Of a DNA stretch of 64,000 bases, positions 16,834 through 24,009 are shown piece after piece. The stretch is taken from the NCBI GenBank assembly GCA_035280425.1, contig DATEFW010000020.1, positions 1-64,000 on the forward strand, given 5' to 3'. The stretch is from QHXW01 sp035280425 (GTDB taxonomy: Bacteria > Acidobacteriota > Terriglobia > Bryobacterales > Bryobacteraceae). A model generated the notes under the pieces. That model had not been told where the DNA came from. It worked only from the letters and a program-made list of their open reading frames with translations, and did not search any database. How positions within the stretch are numbered: the stretch's first letter is position 1; each line of letters starts with the position of its first letter. Both the position numbers and the translations under genes were made by a program.

Positions 16834-18012
16834 GTGAACCGACGACAATTCGTTTCGACTGCCGCCGCCGGGACGTTGCTCGCCGGCCGGCGCGTCCTGG
16901 GCGCGAATGATCGCATCCGCATCGGCCTGATCGGCACCGGCGGGCGTTGCATGTACCTCGCCCAACTGCTGCAAGGTCTCCTCGCCAACGAAATCGTTGC
17001 CACCTGCGATGCGTACGAGCCGCGCCGCCTCGAAGCCGCCCAAAAAATGGGCCCGCAGGCGAAGCCCGTCGCGGACTACCGCGAAATCCTCGACCGCAAC
17101 GACATCGATGCCGTCGTCATCGGCGCGCCCGATCATTGGCATGTTCCCATGGCCATCGACGCCGTTTCCGCCGGCAAAGACGTCTACGTCGAGAAACCGG
17201 TCACGCACGAAATTTCCGAAGGCGACAAATTGATCGCCGCCGTCGAGAAGTCGAAACGCGTGCTGGCCACCGGCACGCAGCAGCGAAGCTGGGATCACTA
17301 CATTCTCGCCAGACAACTGATTCAAGGCGGGCGCCTCGGCCAGATCACTCTCGCCGAAACTTACTGGTATCAAAATTACATCCGCCCCAGTTGGCAGCAG
17401 GCTGAAGTCGATCCGTCCAAACTCGACTGGAAAAAGTTTCTCGGCTCCGCTCCCGACCAGCCGTTCGAGCCCGTGAAATTTCTCCGCTGGCGTTTCTTCT
17501 GGGATTTCGGCGGCGGAATCTTCACCGACCTCATGACCCACTGGATCGATGTCGTGCAGTGGGTTCTCGAAAGTCCTCTGCCCGATGCCGTCCAGGCATC
17601 CGGCGCCACTTATGCGCTCCACCAGTGGCAATGCCCCGATACCGTCAACGCGTCGATTCAATTCCCGCAGCACTACACTTCCGTCTACAACGGCACCATG
17701 ATCAGCTCGCTCGAAGATGGAGGGATCGTCTTCCGCGGTTCCGAAGGCATCATGCAGCTCACCCGTGAAGGCTTCTGGCTGTATGGCGAAGCCAATCGCC
17801 GCCGCAACGATCGCGATCTCCCGGAACCCGAAATGGTCATGAAATCGACCGGCGACGGCACGCGCACGAACTTGCAAAACTGGCTCGACTGTATTCGCAG
17901 CCGCGCCCTGCCGAATGCCCACGTCCGCGCCGGCGTCGAGGCCGCACGCACTTCGCATCTCACGAATCTTGCGATGCGCGAAGGTAAGATCATCCGGCCT
18001 AGCGCAACCTGA
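16834..18012 (+). CDS. Gfo/Idh/MocA family oxidoreductase, Tat-exported
   Basis: NAD(P)-dependent oxidoreductase of 392 residues acting on a sugar or sugar-like substrate. The start GTG 16834 gives VNRRQFVSTAAAGTLLAGRRVLGAND, a twin-arginine signal, so the enzyme is likely exported with its cofactor bound. Seen: the Rossmann motif IRIGLIGTGGRC, VIGAPDHWHVPMAIDAVSAGKDVYVEKPVTH (the EKP motif with catalytic lysine) and a C-terminal beta-sheet domain with WRFFWDFGGGIFTDLMTHWIDVVQWV. The frame upstream to 16678 is antisense to the divergent gene and is rejected. Such exported family members are abundant in Acidobacteria and Planctomycetes; the substrate is unknown. Confidence 0.88.
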   Translation: MNRRQFVSTAAAGTLLAGRRVLGANDRIRIGLIGTGGRCMYLAQLLQGLLANEIVATCDAYEPRRLEAAQKMGPQAKPVADYREILDRNDIDAVVIGAPDHWHVPMAIDAVSAGKDVYVEKPVTHEISEGDKLIAAVEKSKRVLATGTQQRSWDHYILARQLIQGGRLGQITLAETYWYQNYIRPSWQQAEVDPSKLDWKKFLGSAPDQPFEPVKFLRWRFFWDFGGGIFTDLMTHWIDVVQWVLESPLPDAVQASGATYALHQWQCPDTVNASIQFPQHYTSVYNGTMISSLEDGGIVFRGSEGIMQLTREGFWLYGEANRRRNDRDLPEPEMVMKSTGDGTRTNLQNWLDCIRSRALPNAHVRAGVEAARTSHLTNLAMREGKIIRPSAT

Positions 18013-18030
18013 CCGGTCCCGTTTTTCAAA

Positions 18031-19545
18031 ATGCCCACCCCTTATGACGAGCTGCCCTACCCCGGTGCGGCTTATGCCCAAACCCATCCTGACCGCTTGG
18101 CGGTCATGGCAACATTATTCGGCCTTGCACCGCCGCCGGTCGAGCGTTGCCGGGTTCTCGAACTCGCCTGCGGCGACGGCGGCAATCTCATCCCCATGGC
18201 TTTCACCCTCCCGGGCAGCCGCTTTCTCGGCATCGATCTCGCGGAATCCGCCATCGCCAAAGGCCGCGAGCTGATTCAGACTCTCCACTTGACCAATATC
18301 TGCCTGAAGGCGATGAACCTCATGGACGTCGGCGAAGAGATCGGCCAATTCGACTACATCATCGCGCACGGCATTTACTCCTGGGTCCCAGCCGCGGTCC
18401 GCGAGCGGATTCTCGACTTATGTAAATCGCATCTCGCTCCGAACGGCGTCGGCTTCATCAGTTACAACACATACCCCGGCGGCCACTTCCGCGACACGAT
18501 TCGCGAAATGATGAAATTCCACACGCGTCATTTGACCGATCCCGCCGAGCGCGTCGAGCGCGCCCGCGAGTTTCTGCGCTTTCTTGCGGAAGGCCAATCC
18601 AAATCCGACGCCTACGCTGTGTTTCTTCAGTCCGAATTGCAGTCCTTCCTCGAAAGGAAACCGGAGCATTTCTATCACGATGAGTTAAGCGAGTATAACG
18701 ACCGTTTCTATTTCCACGAATTCGTGGATCAGGTCAGCCATCACGGCTTGCAATATCTTTCTGCGGCTGGGTTGGCCAACATGCAAACGGGCACGTATTC
18801 ACCCGCGATACTGGAGAAGCTCCAATCTTATTGCGCGGCCGACGAATTAATCCGGGAGCAGTACCTGGATTTTTTAACGCTGCGCAATTTCCGACAGACC
18901 TTGATCTGCCATGCCGACGTTCCGTTAGACCGCAGAATGAATCCATCGCGCGTCCGCTCGCTCGCCGCCGCTTCGGAAGCCACGCCGGCCTCCCCGGATC
19001 CTGATCTGCGCACTAGTGCCGCCCAGGAATTTTGCTTTTCGAGTGGCGGCAAAATGTCTACCAATCATCCTTTGGCCAAAGCGGCCATGATGCATTTGGG
19101 CGCCGTCTGGCCGCGCCCCGTGCAATTTGGCGAGCTGTTAGAAACGTCCCGCCGGCTGACTTCCAGAAATACCGACCCGGCTACTCCTCTCGACGAGGAT
19201 TCCAACTGGCTTTCCGATATGGTGCTGAAACTCAACGCCGCGAATTTTCTCGATCTGCACGTGTATTCTCCGCCCTTGGTCAACCAGCCTTCCGAGCGGC
19301 CGGCGGCCAGCGCACTCGCTCGCGCGCAGGTTCTGACTCGCTCGGAAGTGACGAATCTCCGGCACGCCTCCGTCAAAGTGGAAGATGAAGGCGCCCGCCA
19401 ATTGTTGCTGCTGCTCGATGGCACGCGCGACCGCAGCCAGCTCCTCGATACTCTCCGCGAGCTTCTCCATGCGCCTGATATCGCCAGCGAGCAGCTCGAA
19501 AATAACCTCACCCGTCTGGCAAAGCTCGCTCTGCTTACCGCGTAA
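18031..19545 (+). CDS. SAM-dependent methyltransferase with PKMT regulatory domain
   Basis: A 504-residue protein. Residues 40-150 form a class I methyltransferase fold: CRVLELACGDGGNLIPMA (motif I), FLGIDLAESAIAKGR, FDYIIAHGIYSWVP. The middle part (HTRHLTDPAERVERAREFLRFL, FYFHEFVDQVSHHGLQYLSAA) is the methyltransferase-regulatory domain of putative protein-lysine methyltransferases. The C-terminal 80 residues form a winged-helix-like tail (EDEGARQLLLLLDGTRDRSQLL). It starts 18 bp after the Gfo/Idh gene. Its tail is duplicated at 20311-20529. The target protein is unknown; Rickettsial PKMTs methylate outer-membrane proteins. Confidence 0.85.
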   Translation: MPTPYDELPYPGAAYAQTHPDRLAVMATLFGLAPPPVERCRVLELACGDGGNLIPMAFTLPGSRFLGIDLAESAIAKGRELIQTLHLTNICLKAMNLMDVGEEIGQFDYIIAHGIYSWVPAAVRERILDLCKSHLAPNGVGFISYNTYPGGHFRDTIREMMKFHTRHLTDPAERVERAREFLRFLAEGQSKSDAYAVFLQSELQSFLERKPEHFYHDELSEYNDRFYFHEFVDQVSHHGLQYLSAAGLANMQTGTYSPAILEKLQSYCAADELIREQYLDFLTLRNFRQTLICHADVPLDRRMNPSRVRSLAAASEATPASPDPDLRTSAAQEFCFSSGGKMSTNHPLAKAAMMHLGAVWPRPVQFGELLETSRRLTSRNTDPATPLDEDSNWLSDMVLKLNAANFLDLHVYSPPLVNQPSERPAASALARAQVLTRSEVTNLRHASVKVEDEGARQLLLLLDGTRDRSQLLDTLRELLHAPDIASEQLENNLTRLAKLALLTA

Positions 19546-19612
19546 CATGCAGCCATCAGCGTAATCAGGACAGCACAATCTCGCTGGAAGTTAATTTAGG
19601 CAGGTTTGTGGC

Positions 19613-19642
19613 AACCGGGGAAACGGCTCCGCCCCGGTTTTC
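19613..19642 (+). terminator. Possible terminator after the methyltransferase gene
   Basis: An 8-bp perfect stem, aaccgggg (19613-19620) with ccccggtt (19632-19639), closes an 11-nt loop and is followed by a short run of T. It lies 68 bp after the methyltransferase stop. The T run is short, so termination strength is uncertain. Confidence 0.45.
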
Positions 19643-19682
19643 GGAATGTGGGACGGCGAAAGTGCGGGTTTATGCTCGGCGG

Positions 19683-20207
19683 CTAGTTGGCAGGCTGAGA
19701 ATGCGAGAATCGCCGCCCTACCAGCCAAACGCCGAACGAAGTTAGGAACGGAGCCGGAAGCGTTGCGTCATATGTTGAAAAAGAGAGCGTGCTAATAGGA
19801 AACATGACTGTGGTGATTGCCCAGTCGAGCACAAGTGGCCAAAGCCCGGGTCCGCCGCCGGGGAAGTTTTGTGCTTGAAAGAGCCAACCTTGCAGAAGCA
19901 TGTACATGGGGCCGGTGACGTAAATCCCCAGCAACGTACAGAGTTCCAGACCAACGCATTGCGAGAGGTTTGCGCTCCAAACTCTCCAGGCCATGACGGC
20001 TGCTAGAGAAACTGCTAGTGGAAGTACCAGATTGGCGCATAGCAGTAAGGGTGAGTTCGAAAAGAAGATGTGCCACAAGAGGTCGAGGCCCCAGTACAGT
20101 GCAGGCAACAGCACCAAGCCGATCAAATTCCACTTGCTGATGTACCGTTTCAATCGGATCCTGCCGGGGAAGACCGGGGGACAGCCTGATCCGCGCCCTG
20201 TGTCCAC
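19683..20207 (-). CDS. Hypothetical membrane protein
   Basis: A 174-residue protein I do not recognise. Four to five hydrophobic segments are visible (NLIGLVLLPALYWGLDLLWHIFF; LLLCANLVLPLAVSLAAVMAW; VGLELCTLLGIYVTGPMYMLL; WPLVLDWAITTVMFPIST; LTSFGVWLVG), so it is an inner-membrane protein. The first 20 residues are not hydrophobic; a TTG inside that stretch may be the true start. It sits between the methyltransferase gene and the duplicated copy of that gene's tail, so it probably arrived with, or was trapped by, the rearrangement. No function is inferred. Confidence 0.5.
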   Translation of the reverse strand: MDTGRGSGCPPVFPGRIRLKRYISKWNLIGLVLLPALYWGLDLLWHIFFSNSPLLLCANLVLPLAVSLAAVMAWRVWSANLSQCVGLELCTLLGIYVTGPMYMLLQGWLFQAQNFPGGGPGLWPLVLDWAITTVMFPISTLSFSTYDATLPAPFLTSFGVWLVGRRFSHSQPAN

Positions 20208-20217
20208 CCAACCACGA

Positions 20218-20310
20218 GCGGTTCACTTTTGGGAAGCTTCTAGCGATCCCTTCAAACGTCTGATTTTATCAGGCAGGGTTATCAGGCCAGGTATACTACC
20301 GCGCCCCGCC
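20218..20310 (+). repeat. Copy 1 of a promoter-like repeat (R1)
   Basis: About 90 bp that recur with small differences at 21439-21527. The best-conserved stretch includes cccttcaaacgtctgatttt, a doubled ttatcagg and ggtatactaccgcgcc. The TATACT near the right end looks like a -10 box. In this copy the duplicated methyltransferase tail begins immediately after it. Confidence 0.75.
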
Positions 20311-20529
20311 CAGGTTCTGACTCGTTTGGAAGTGACGAATCCCTGGCACGCCTCGGTCAAAGTGGAAGATGAAGGCGCCCGTCAATTGTTGCTGCAGCTC
20401 GATGGCACGCGCGACCGCAGCCAGCTCCTCGATACTCTCCGCGAGCTTCTCCATGCGCCTGATATGGCTAGCGAGCAGCTCGAAAATAACCTCACCCGTC
20501 TGGCAAATCTCGCCTTGCTCACTGAGTAG
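20311..20529 (+). pseudogene. Duplicated 3' end of the PKMT-type methyltransferase
   Basis: These 219 bases match 19327-19545, the last 73 codons of the methyltransferase gene, with only scattered substitutions and the same stop position. The frame is preserved (QVLTRLEVTNPWHASVKVEDEGARQLLLQLDGTRD to LANLALLTE), but there is no methyltransferase domain in front; instead repeat R1 abuts it. The open frame upstream (from 19993) is unrelated and antisense to the membrane-protein gene. The high identity means a recent segmental duplication. Whether the orphan tail is translated is unknown. Confidence 0.75.
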
Positions 20530-20886
20530 CTATGCAGCGTCGGTGCTCCGTCCGGATACCGGGAGCCATAGGGTAAACAGAAGCGGACAACGTCGTTCGA
20601 AGTTAATAATGTGCAGCGGGCCGGAGATTAGTTAACAGCGCACCTGCAAATGCTTGCAGGGTAGGTTGCGACAGCGCGTAAAACGGTGCAACCCATTTTG
20701 GGGGCGCACGACGGCGAAAACGTGTGTCAATAACAGGCGAGGCGGACCGGCGCGCGTTAATAATCTATCTGGCACGATGTTAGGGCGGCGCTGCCACCGT
20801 TACGAACTGGCGTCTATTTTTGCATCGAAAGAAGAGGCAGGGCTTTCCGTTTCGGCGCTCTCGTGCAGCATGCGTATCGGATGACG
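20530..20886. other. Intergenic region with no recognised feature
   Basis: About 357 bp after the duplicated tail. I see no credible coding sequence, RNA gene or repeat. The codon-like bias of neighbouring genes is absent. It may be debris of the rearrangement that produced the duplicated tail and repeats R1/R2. Confidence 0.5.
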
Positions 20887-21354
20887 CTAAGGTTGGCAGT
20901 GGCCGTAGTCTTTCACAATCTTCTCCGCCTGGAACGAAGGAGAAGACGATGGGCCCGATTTGCGCCCCTTCAGTTTCACGCGCTCGCCAACCGGCAGAGA
21001 TACGCCTGCGTCTGAAACTAAGTAGACCTTTTTGTCGGAAGTCACGAGGGTTTTCTTACCGCCCGACTCAGCTATACACCCCGTGGTGACTCCCCGGTTG
21101 TGGAGAACAAGGAACGTGATCACGCCGCCTGCAACAGCCGCGCCTCCGGCGACGACAGCCACTGCCAAACCATGGTCAATTCCTCCTACGTTGCCAGCGA
21201 TTTGCGCTTCCGCAGGGGAAACCGTAAGCAACGTCGAAAACAACATCGCGGCAACCAGAACTGTAAACCCGAACGTTCGGCGAATGGTGTTCACACGCCT
21301 CGAGGTTGGCCGTGGAGCATCGCATCGCGGTGACATCTTGACCGGAATTTCCAT
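20887..21354 (-). CDS. Hypothetical exported or membrane-anchored protein
   Basis: A 155-residue protein of unknown function. It has an N-terminal signal/anchor (FGFTVLVAAMLFSTLLTVSPAEAQ), a glycine/alanine-rich hydrophobic stretch (GLAVAVVAGGAAVAGGVITFLVL) that looks like a transmembrane helix, then a small soluble domain (KKTLVTSDKKVYLVSDAGVS, VGERVKLKGRKSG) resembling a short OB or SH3-like beta barrel, ending EKIVKDYGHCQP. A gagg ribosome-binding site lies 7 nt before ATG 21354; an internal ATG at 21336 is possible. Similar small exported proteins are common in Acidobacteria. Confidence 0.65.
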   Translation of the reverse strand: MEIPVKMSPRCDAPRPTSRRVNTIRRTFGFTVLVAAMLFSTLLTVSPAEAQIAGNVGGIDHGLAVAVVAGGAAVAGGVITFLVLHNRGVTTGCIAESGGKKTLVTSDKKVYLVSDAGVSLPVGERVKLKGRKSGPSSSPSFQAEKIVKDYGHCQP

Positions 21355-21438
21355 TTTCGGCCTCGTTAGTGTGGTTCAGTATACATCCATTCAGTATTTT
21401 CGATCTGATACGGTAGTAAGACTCGGGGCCCAAGACGA

Positions 21439-21527
21439 GCGGTCCACTCTTCGGAAGCCTCTAGCTCCAATCCCTTCAAACGTCTGATTTTATCAGGCAG
21501 GTTATCAGGCCAGGTATACTACCGCGC
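21439..21527 (+). repeat. Copy 2 of the promoter-like repeat (R2)
   Basis: Second copy of the block at 20218-20310, starting gcggtccactcttcgg and ending ggtatactaccgcgcc. It has several substitutions and a few indels relative to copy 1. Here it is followed by the palindrome at 21531-21547 rather than by the methyltransferase tail. No gene on the plus strand begins right behind it. Confidence 0.75.
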
Positions 21528-21530
21528 CCC

Positions 21531-21547
21531 AGTGACACTTTGTCACT
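21531..21547. promoter_or_regulatory. Inverted repeat AGTGACA-N3-TGTCACT
   Basis: Perfect 7-bp inverted repeat with a 3-bp centre, directly after repeat R2 and 52 bp beyond the 3' end of the membrane-protein gene at 21600-22298. The core GTGACA-N3-TGTCAC is identical to the second site at 22669-22683. It has the form of an operator for a dimeric regulator; no regulator is identified. Confidence 0.45.
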
Positions 21548-21599
21548 TGCTTTATGCCGGAAGCGTCACCGGGAATCCGCCCCCGGTCCGACGGCTCGA

Positions 21600-22298
21600 C
21601 TACATTTCAACGCCGCTCGCGCGGTTCGAAACCTGGCGTTCCACATACAGCCGGTAATGCATGTACGTCATGTACATGATCGGCAAAATCAGCAGAGCCG
21701 TTCTCCAGCCGACATAATGACTCGAAATACTGACCAGGCCCGCCACCGCAGCGCCAACCAGATAATAGGGAAACGTCCAGATGTAACACTGCTGCCAGAG
21801 CTTCGTTAACGGCTTGGTTTCCACCAGCGCGAGTACCGTCGCCACCAGCACTGTGTTCGTCAGGAAAAAGAAACACGCGGCCAGCGCCAGCAGCACCACG
21901 AATCTTCCGTTCACTGCCTGAATTTGCGGCAGGTGGTAAACGAAATGTGCGCTCGTGATAGCCATGGTCAGCGCTGAAATGTTAAACAGCACCTGCGGAA
22001 TCGTCGGCCTCGTTCTGTTTCGCCACACGCACTGCGTGACCGTCGCGATCGCCCCTAATGCCAGCGTTTCCGAGAAGCTGAGCTGCGAAATCCCCATCAG
22101 GATAAACAGGAAATTGAGCGACATCGTTCCGGTCAGGCCCGGTAGCCTCACCTTCAGCGTCGAAGCCACCAGGGCCAGCAGCAGATAAATCGTGAATTGC
22201 ACCGGGTCCGTCGATTCCCAGTGCGAAACGCCCAGCGATAGCATAATCAGCCCAGGGATGATCGCGAGGGCAATGAAAAGTTTTGCCTTGGTCGGCAT
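21600..22298 (-). CDS. Multi-spanning membrane sensor domain without output domain
   Basis: A 232-residue integral membrane protein with about six hydrophobic spans (LFIALAIIPGLIMLSLGV; FTIYLLLALVASTLKVRL; LNFLFILMGISQL; FVVLLALAACFFFLTNTVLVATVLAL; FPYYLVGAAVAGLVSIS; ALLILPIMYMTYMHYRL). It resembles the MASE-like N-terminal membrane domains that in acidobacterial relatives precede HD-GYP or GGDEF domains, but the frame stops just after the last span (ERQVSNRASGVEM). The ribosome-binding site ggaggag lies inside the end of the upstream gene and the ATG follows that gene's TGA by one base, so the two are coupled. Confidence 0.6.
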   Translation of the reverse strand: MPTKAKLFIALAIIPGLIMLSLGVSHWESTDPVQFTIYLLLALVASTLKVRLPGLTGTMSLNFLFILMGISQLSFSETLALGAIATVTQCVWRNRTRPTIPQVLFNISALTMAITSAHFVYHLPQIQAVNGRFVVLLALAACFFFLTNTVLVATVLALVETKPLTKLWQQCYIWTFPYYLVGAAVAGLVSISSHYVGWRTALLILPIMYMTYMHYRLYVERQVSNRASGVEM

Positions 22299-22299
22299 A

Positions 22300-22563
22300 T
22301 CAGTAGTACTCCTCCGGGAAAAACCAGGTCGGCATCAGATCCCAGCTCCGCTCTGCTGAAAAAAACCGAAGCGCCCCAGGCCATCCGAGCGTGGGTGACC
22401 AGCGACACCGTGAACTGGATGGAATCGCGAACGGCCCCGGGAGAAAGACCGCTGCCTGGGGCAGCTTCGGAATCGGTGCGGGCAATTGAACAAGGAACAA
22501 CGCGAGCGCCCGCGGAAACGAAACGGCACGGGAAACCAGACCAATTGTTTTTAGCCGCGTCAT
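22300..22563 (-). CDS. Small hypothetical protein coupled to membrane sensor gene
   Basis: An 87-residue protein I cannot assign. It starts MTRLKTIGLVSRAVSFPRALALFLVQLP and ends WDLMPTWFFPEEYY, with a mildly hydrophobic, proline-rich middle. The frame extends to 22611, but ATG 22563 gives the more natural N-terminus. Its stop is one base before the membrane-sensor ATG and its last codons contain that gene's ribosome-binding site, so expression is linked. A GTGACA palindrome lies 106 bp upstream. Confidence 0.5.
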   Translation of the reverse strand: MTRLKTIGLVSRAVSFPRALALFLVQLPAPIPKLPQAAVFLPGPFAIPSSSRCRWSPTLGWPGALRFFSAERSWDLMPTWFFPEEYY

Positions 22564-22668
22564 GTTGCCGGATTTTACCCGGCAACCGTCGTTCCAATGA
22601 ACTGGAAGCAATAAAGACTGAAATTACAGGACTTAACAAAACAGCGAATTGCCGCTTGGAGGGGGCTG

Positions 22669-22683
22669 GTGACAGCCTGTCAC
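22669..22683. promoter_or_regulatory. Inverted repeat GTGACA-N3-TGTCAC
   Basis: Perfect 6-bp inverted repeat with a gcc centre, about 106 bp upstream of the small gene at 22563 and 65 bp beyond the stop of the S41 gene. Both half-sites are identical to those at 21531-21547. A regulator binding either site would bracket the two-gene unit between them. Confidence 0.45.
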
Positions 22684-22747
22684 AGGCGAGGGTGCACGGC
22701 GAGGTTAACCCTTACTATCGGATGATAACCGGCTGGTGACTTACAGA

Positions 22748-23947
22748 CTATGACTTGCCGAGAACTTCGAGCGCGCGCTTCAGGATCACGTCCTCGCCCT
22801 TTTGCTCCGGCTCGGGCGTCTCGGGGCGAGCGGTCTCGCCGTCCTCGTCGCTCTCGATTTGCGGTTCGGGTTCGGCTACCGCCTCGTTCGGCGTCACGCC
22901 GCTGTCCTGAATGGCTTTCCCGGAGGGCGAATAGTATTTCGCGACGGAAAGAATAATCGCGCTGCCGTCGTCCATGGTCAGCGCGCGTCGCAGAGAGGCG
23001 TCGCCATACGTCCGCTCGCCAACCACCTGGGCGCGGTGATTATCTTGCAATGCCGCGGCTGCAATCTCCGCGCCATCGGCCGTGCCGCGGTTTGTCAGCA
23101 CCACCACGGGCAGATTCCACACCATCTTGGAACTCTCGGCGTTAAAGTCTTTGCGAGGCGATTTCTGTCCTTGGAGATAAGTCACCAGCCCCTTGTCGAG
23201 AAACAGATCTGCTAACGCGATTCCGTCTTCCGGCTGGCCGACCGCGCATTGCCGCAGGTCCAGAACCAGCCGCTTGGCGCCTTTGTTCTCCAGATCGCGA
23301 AGATCCGCCGCGATTTCGCGCACCCTGGCTGCCGAAAGCGTATCCGGCCGGATATAGCCGACCTCGTTCGGCATCATTTTCGAAGAAACCGGCGGGGGAG
23401 CCGGCACCGCCCGGGTCAGCGTCATTTTTTGCGGTTCCGGCTTCCGGCGCAGAACCGTGATATCGATAGTCGTGCCTGGCTCTCCGTGCAGCAGCAGGTT
23501 GGCATAGGCCAGCGGCATGTCCCGGGTCGCCACACCCTTGATCGTTTCCAGAATGTCGCCCGTGGTCAGCCCGGCTTTAGCCGCCGGCGACCCCGGCACC
23601 GCAGCCACGATTCCGATATACCCGAACCTCTTCGAAAGCACCAGGCCGACATCGCCTTTATACTCATCGTGGTGCTTCAGGTACTCTTTGTACTGGTCGG
23701 AATTCAGGTAGCTGGCAAACGGATCGATCGACTCGAGCAGCCCGTTAAGCGCCCCTAAAGTGACGCTCTTCAGATCGGGTTCTTCCACGTACTCGCTCTT
23801 AATCCGCGAGAGGACTTCGGTGTAGACCGCCAGGTGATGGTAGGGGCTGTCGGGCGAGGTGCCCTTGCCCAGAAGCGTGCCCAGCAAAAGCAGAAGCACC
23901 AGAAAGGTCGAGCTGATCACGACCACAAATTTCGAGCGGCTGTTCAT
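22748..23947 (-). CDS. S41-family peptidase homologue lacking catalytic Ser/Lys
   Basis: A 399-residue protein with the layout of C-terminal processing proteases: N-terminal membrane anchor (VVVISSTFLVLLLLLGTLL), a helical region (YVEEPDLKSVTLGALNGLLESIDPFASYL), a PDZ domain (YIGIVAAVPGSPAAKAGLTTGDILETI) and the S41 core. In active CtpA enzymes the dyad lies in GSASASE and, 25 residues later, FGKG. Here the aligned segments are GTADGAE and YGDAS, so serine and lysine both become aspartate. A TATACT box lies 12 nt before the ATG. It is probably a non-proteolytic scaffold or adaptor; the family call is certain, the loss of activity is inference. Confidence 0.88.
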   Translation of the reverse strand: MNSRSKFVVVISSTFLVLLLLLGTLLGKGTSPDSPYHHLAVYTEVLSRIKSEYVEEPDLKSVTLGALNGLLESIDPFASYLNSDQYKEYLKHHDEYKGDVGLVLSKRFGYIGIVAAVPGSPAAKAGLTTGDILETIKGVATRDMPLAYANLLLHGEPGTTIDITVLRRKPEPQKMTLTRAVPAPPPVSSKMMPNEVGYIRPDTLSAARVREIAADLRDLENKGAKRLVLDLRQCAVGQPEDGIALADLFLDKGLVTYLQGQKSPRKDFNAESSKMVWNLPVVVLTNRGTADGAEIAAAALQDNHRAQVVGERTYGDASLRRALTMDDGSAIILSVAKYYSPSGKAIQDSGVTPNEAVAEPEPQIESDEDGETARPETPEPEQKGEDVILKRALEVLGKS

Positions 23948-24009
23948 AGAACTAACTTCAGTATAACAGCAGCCGCTGAGTTACCGCCCCCAAGGCTTTA
24001 GAGGTAACG

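Noticed and set aside
16801..18087. Long open frame of 428 residues on the minus strand
   Set aside because: It is antisense to the Gfo/Idh gene and its translation has no family resemblance; it exists because of the high GC content.
19993..20310. Possible N-terminal part of a gene continuing into the methyltransferase tail copy
   Set aside because: The upstream frame is antisense to the membrane-protein gene, then crosses repeat R1; it is not a conserved protein.
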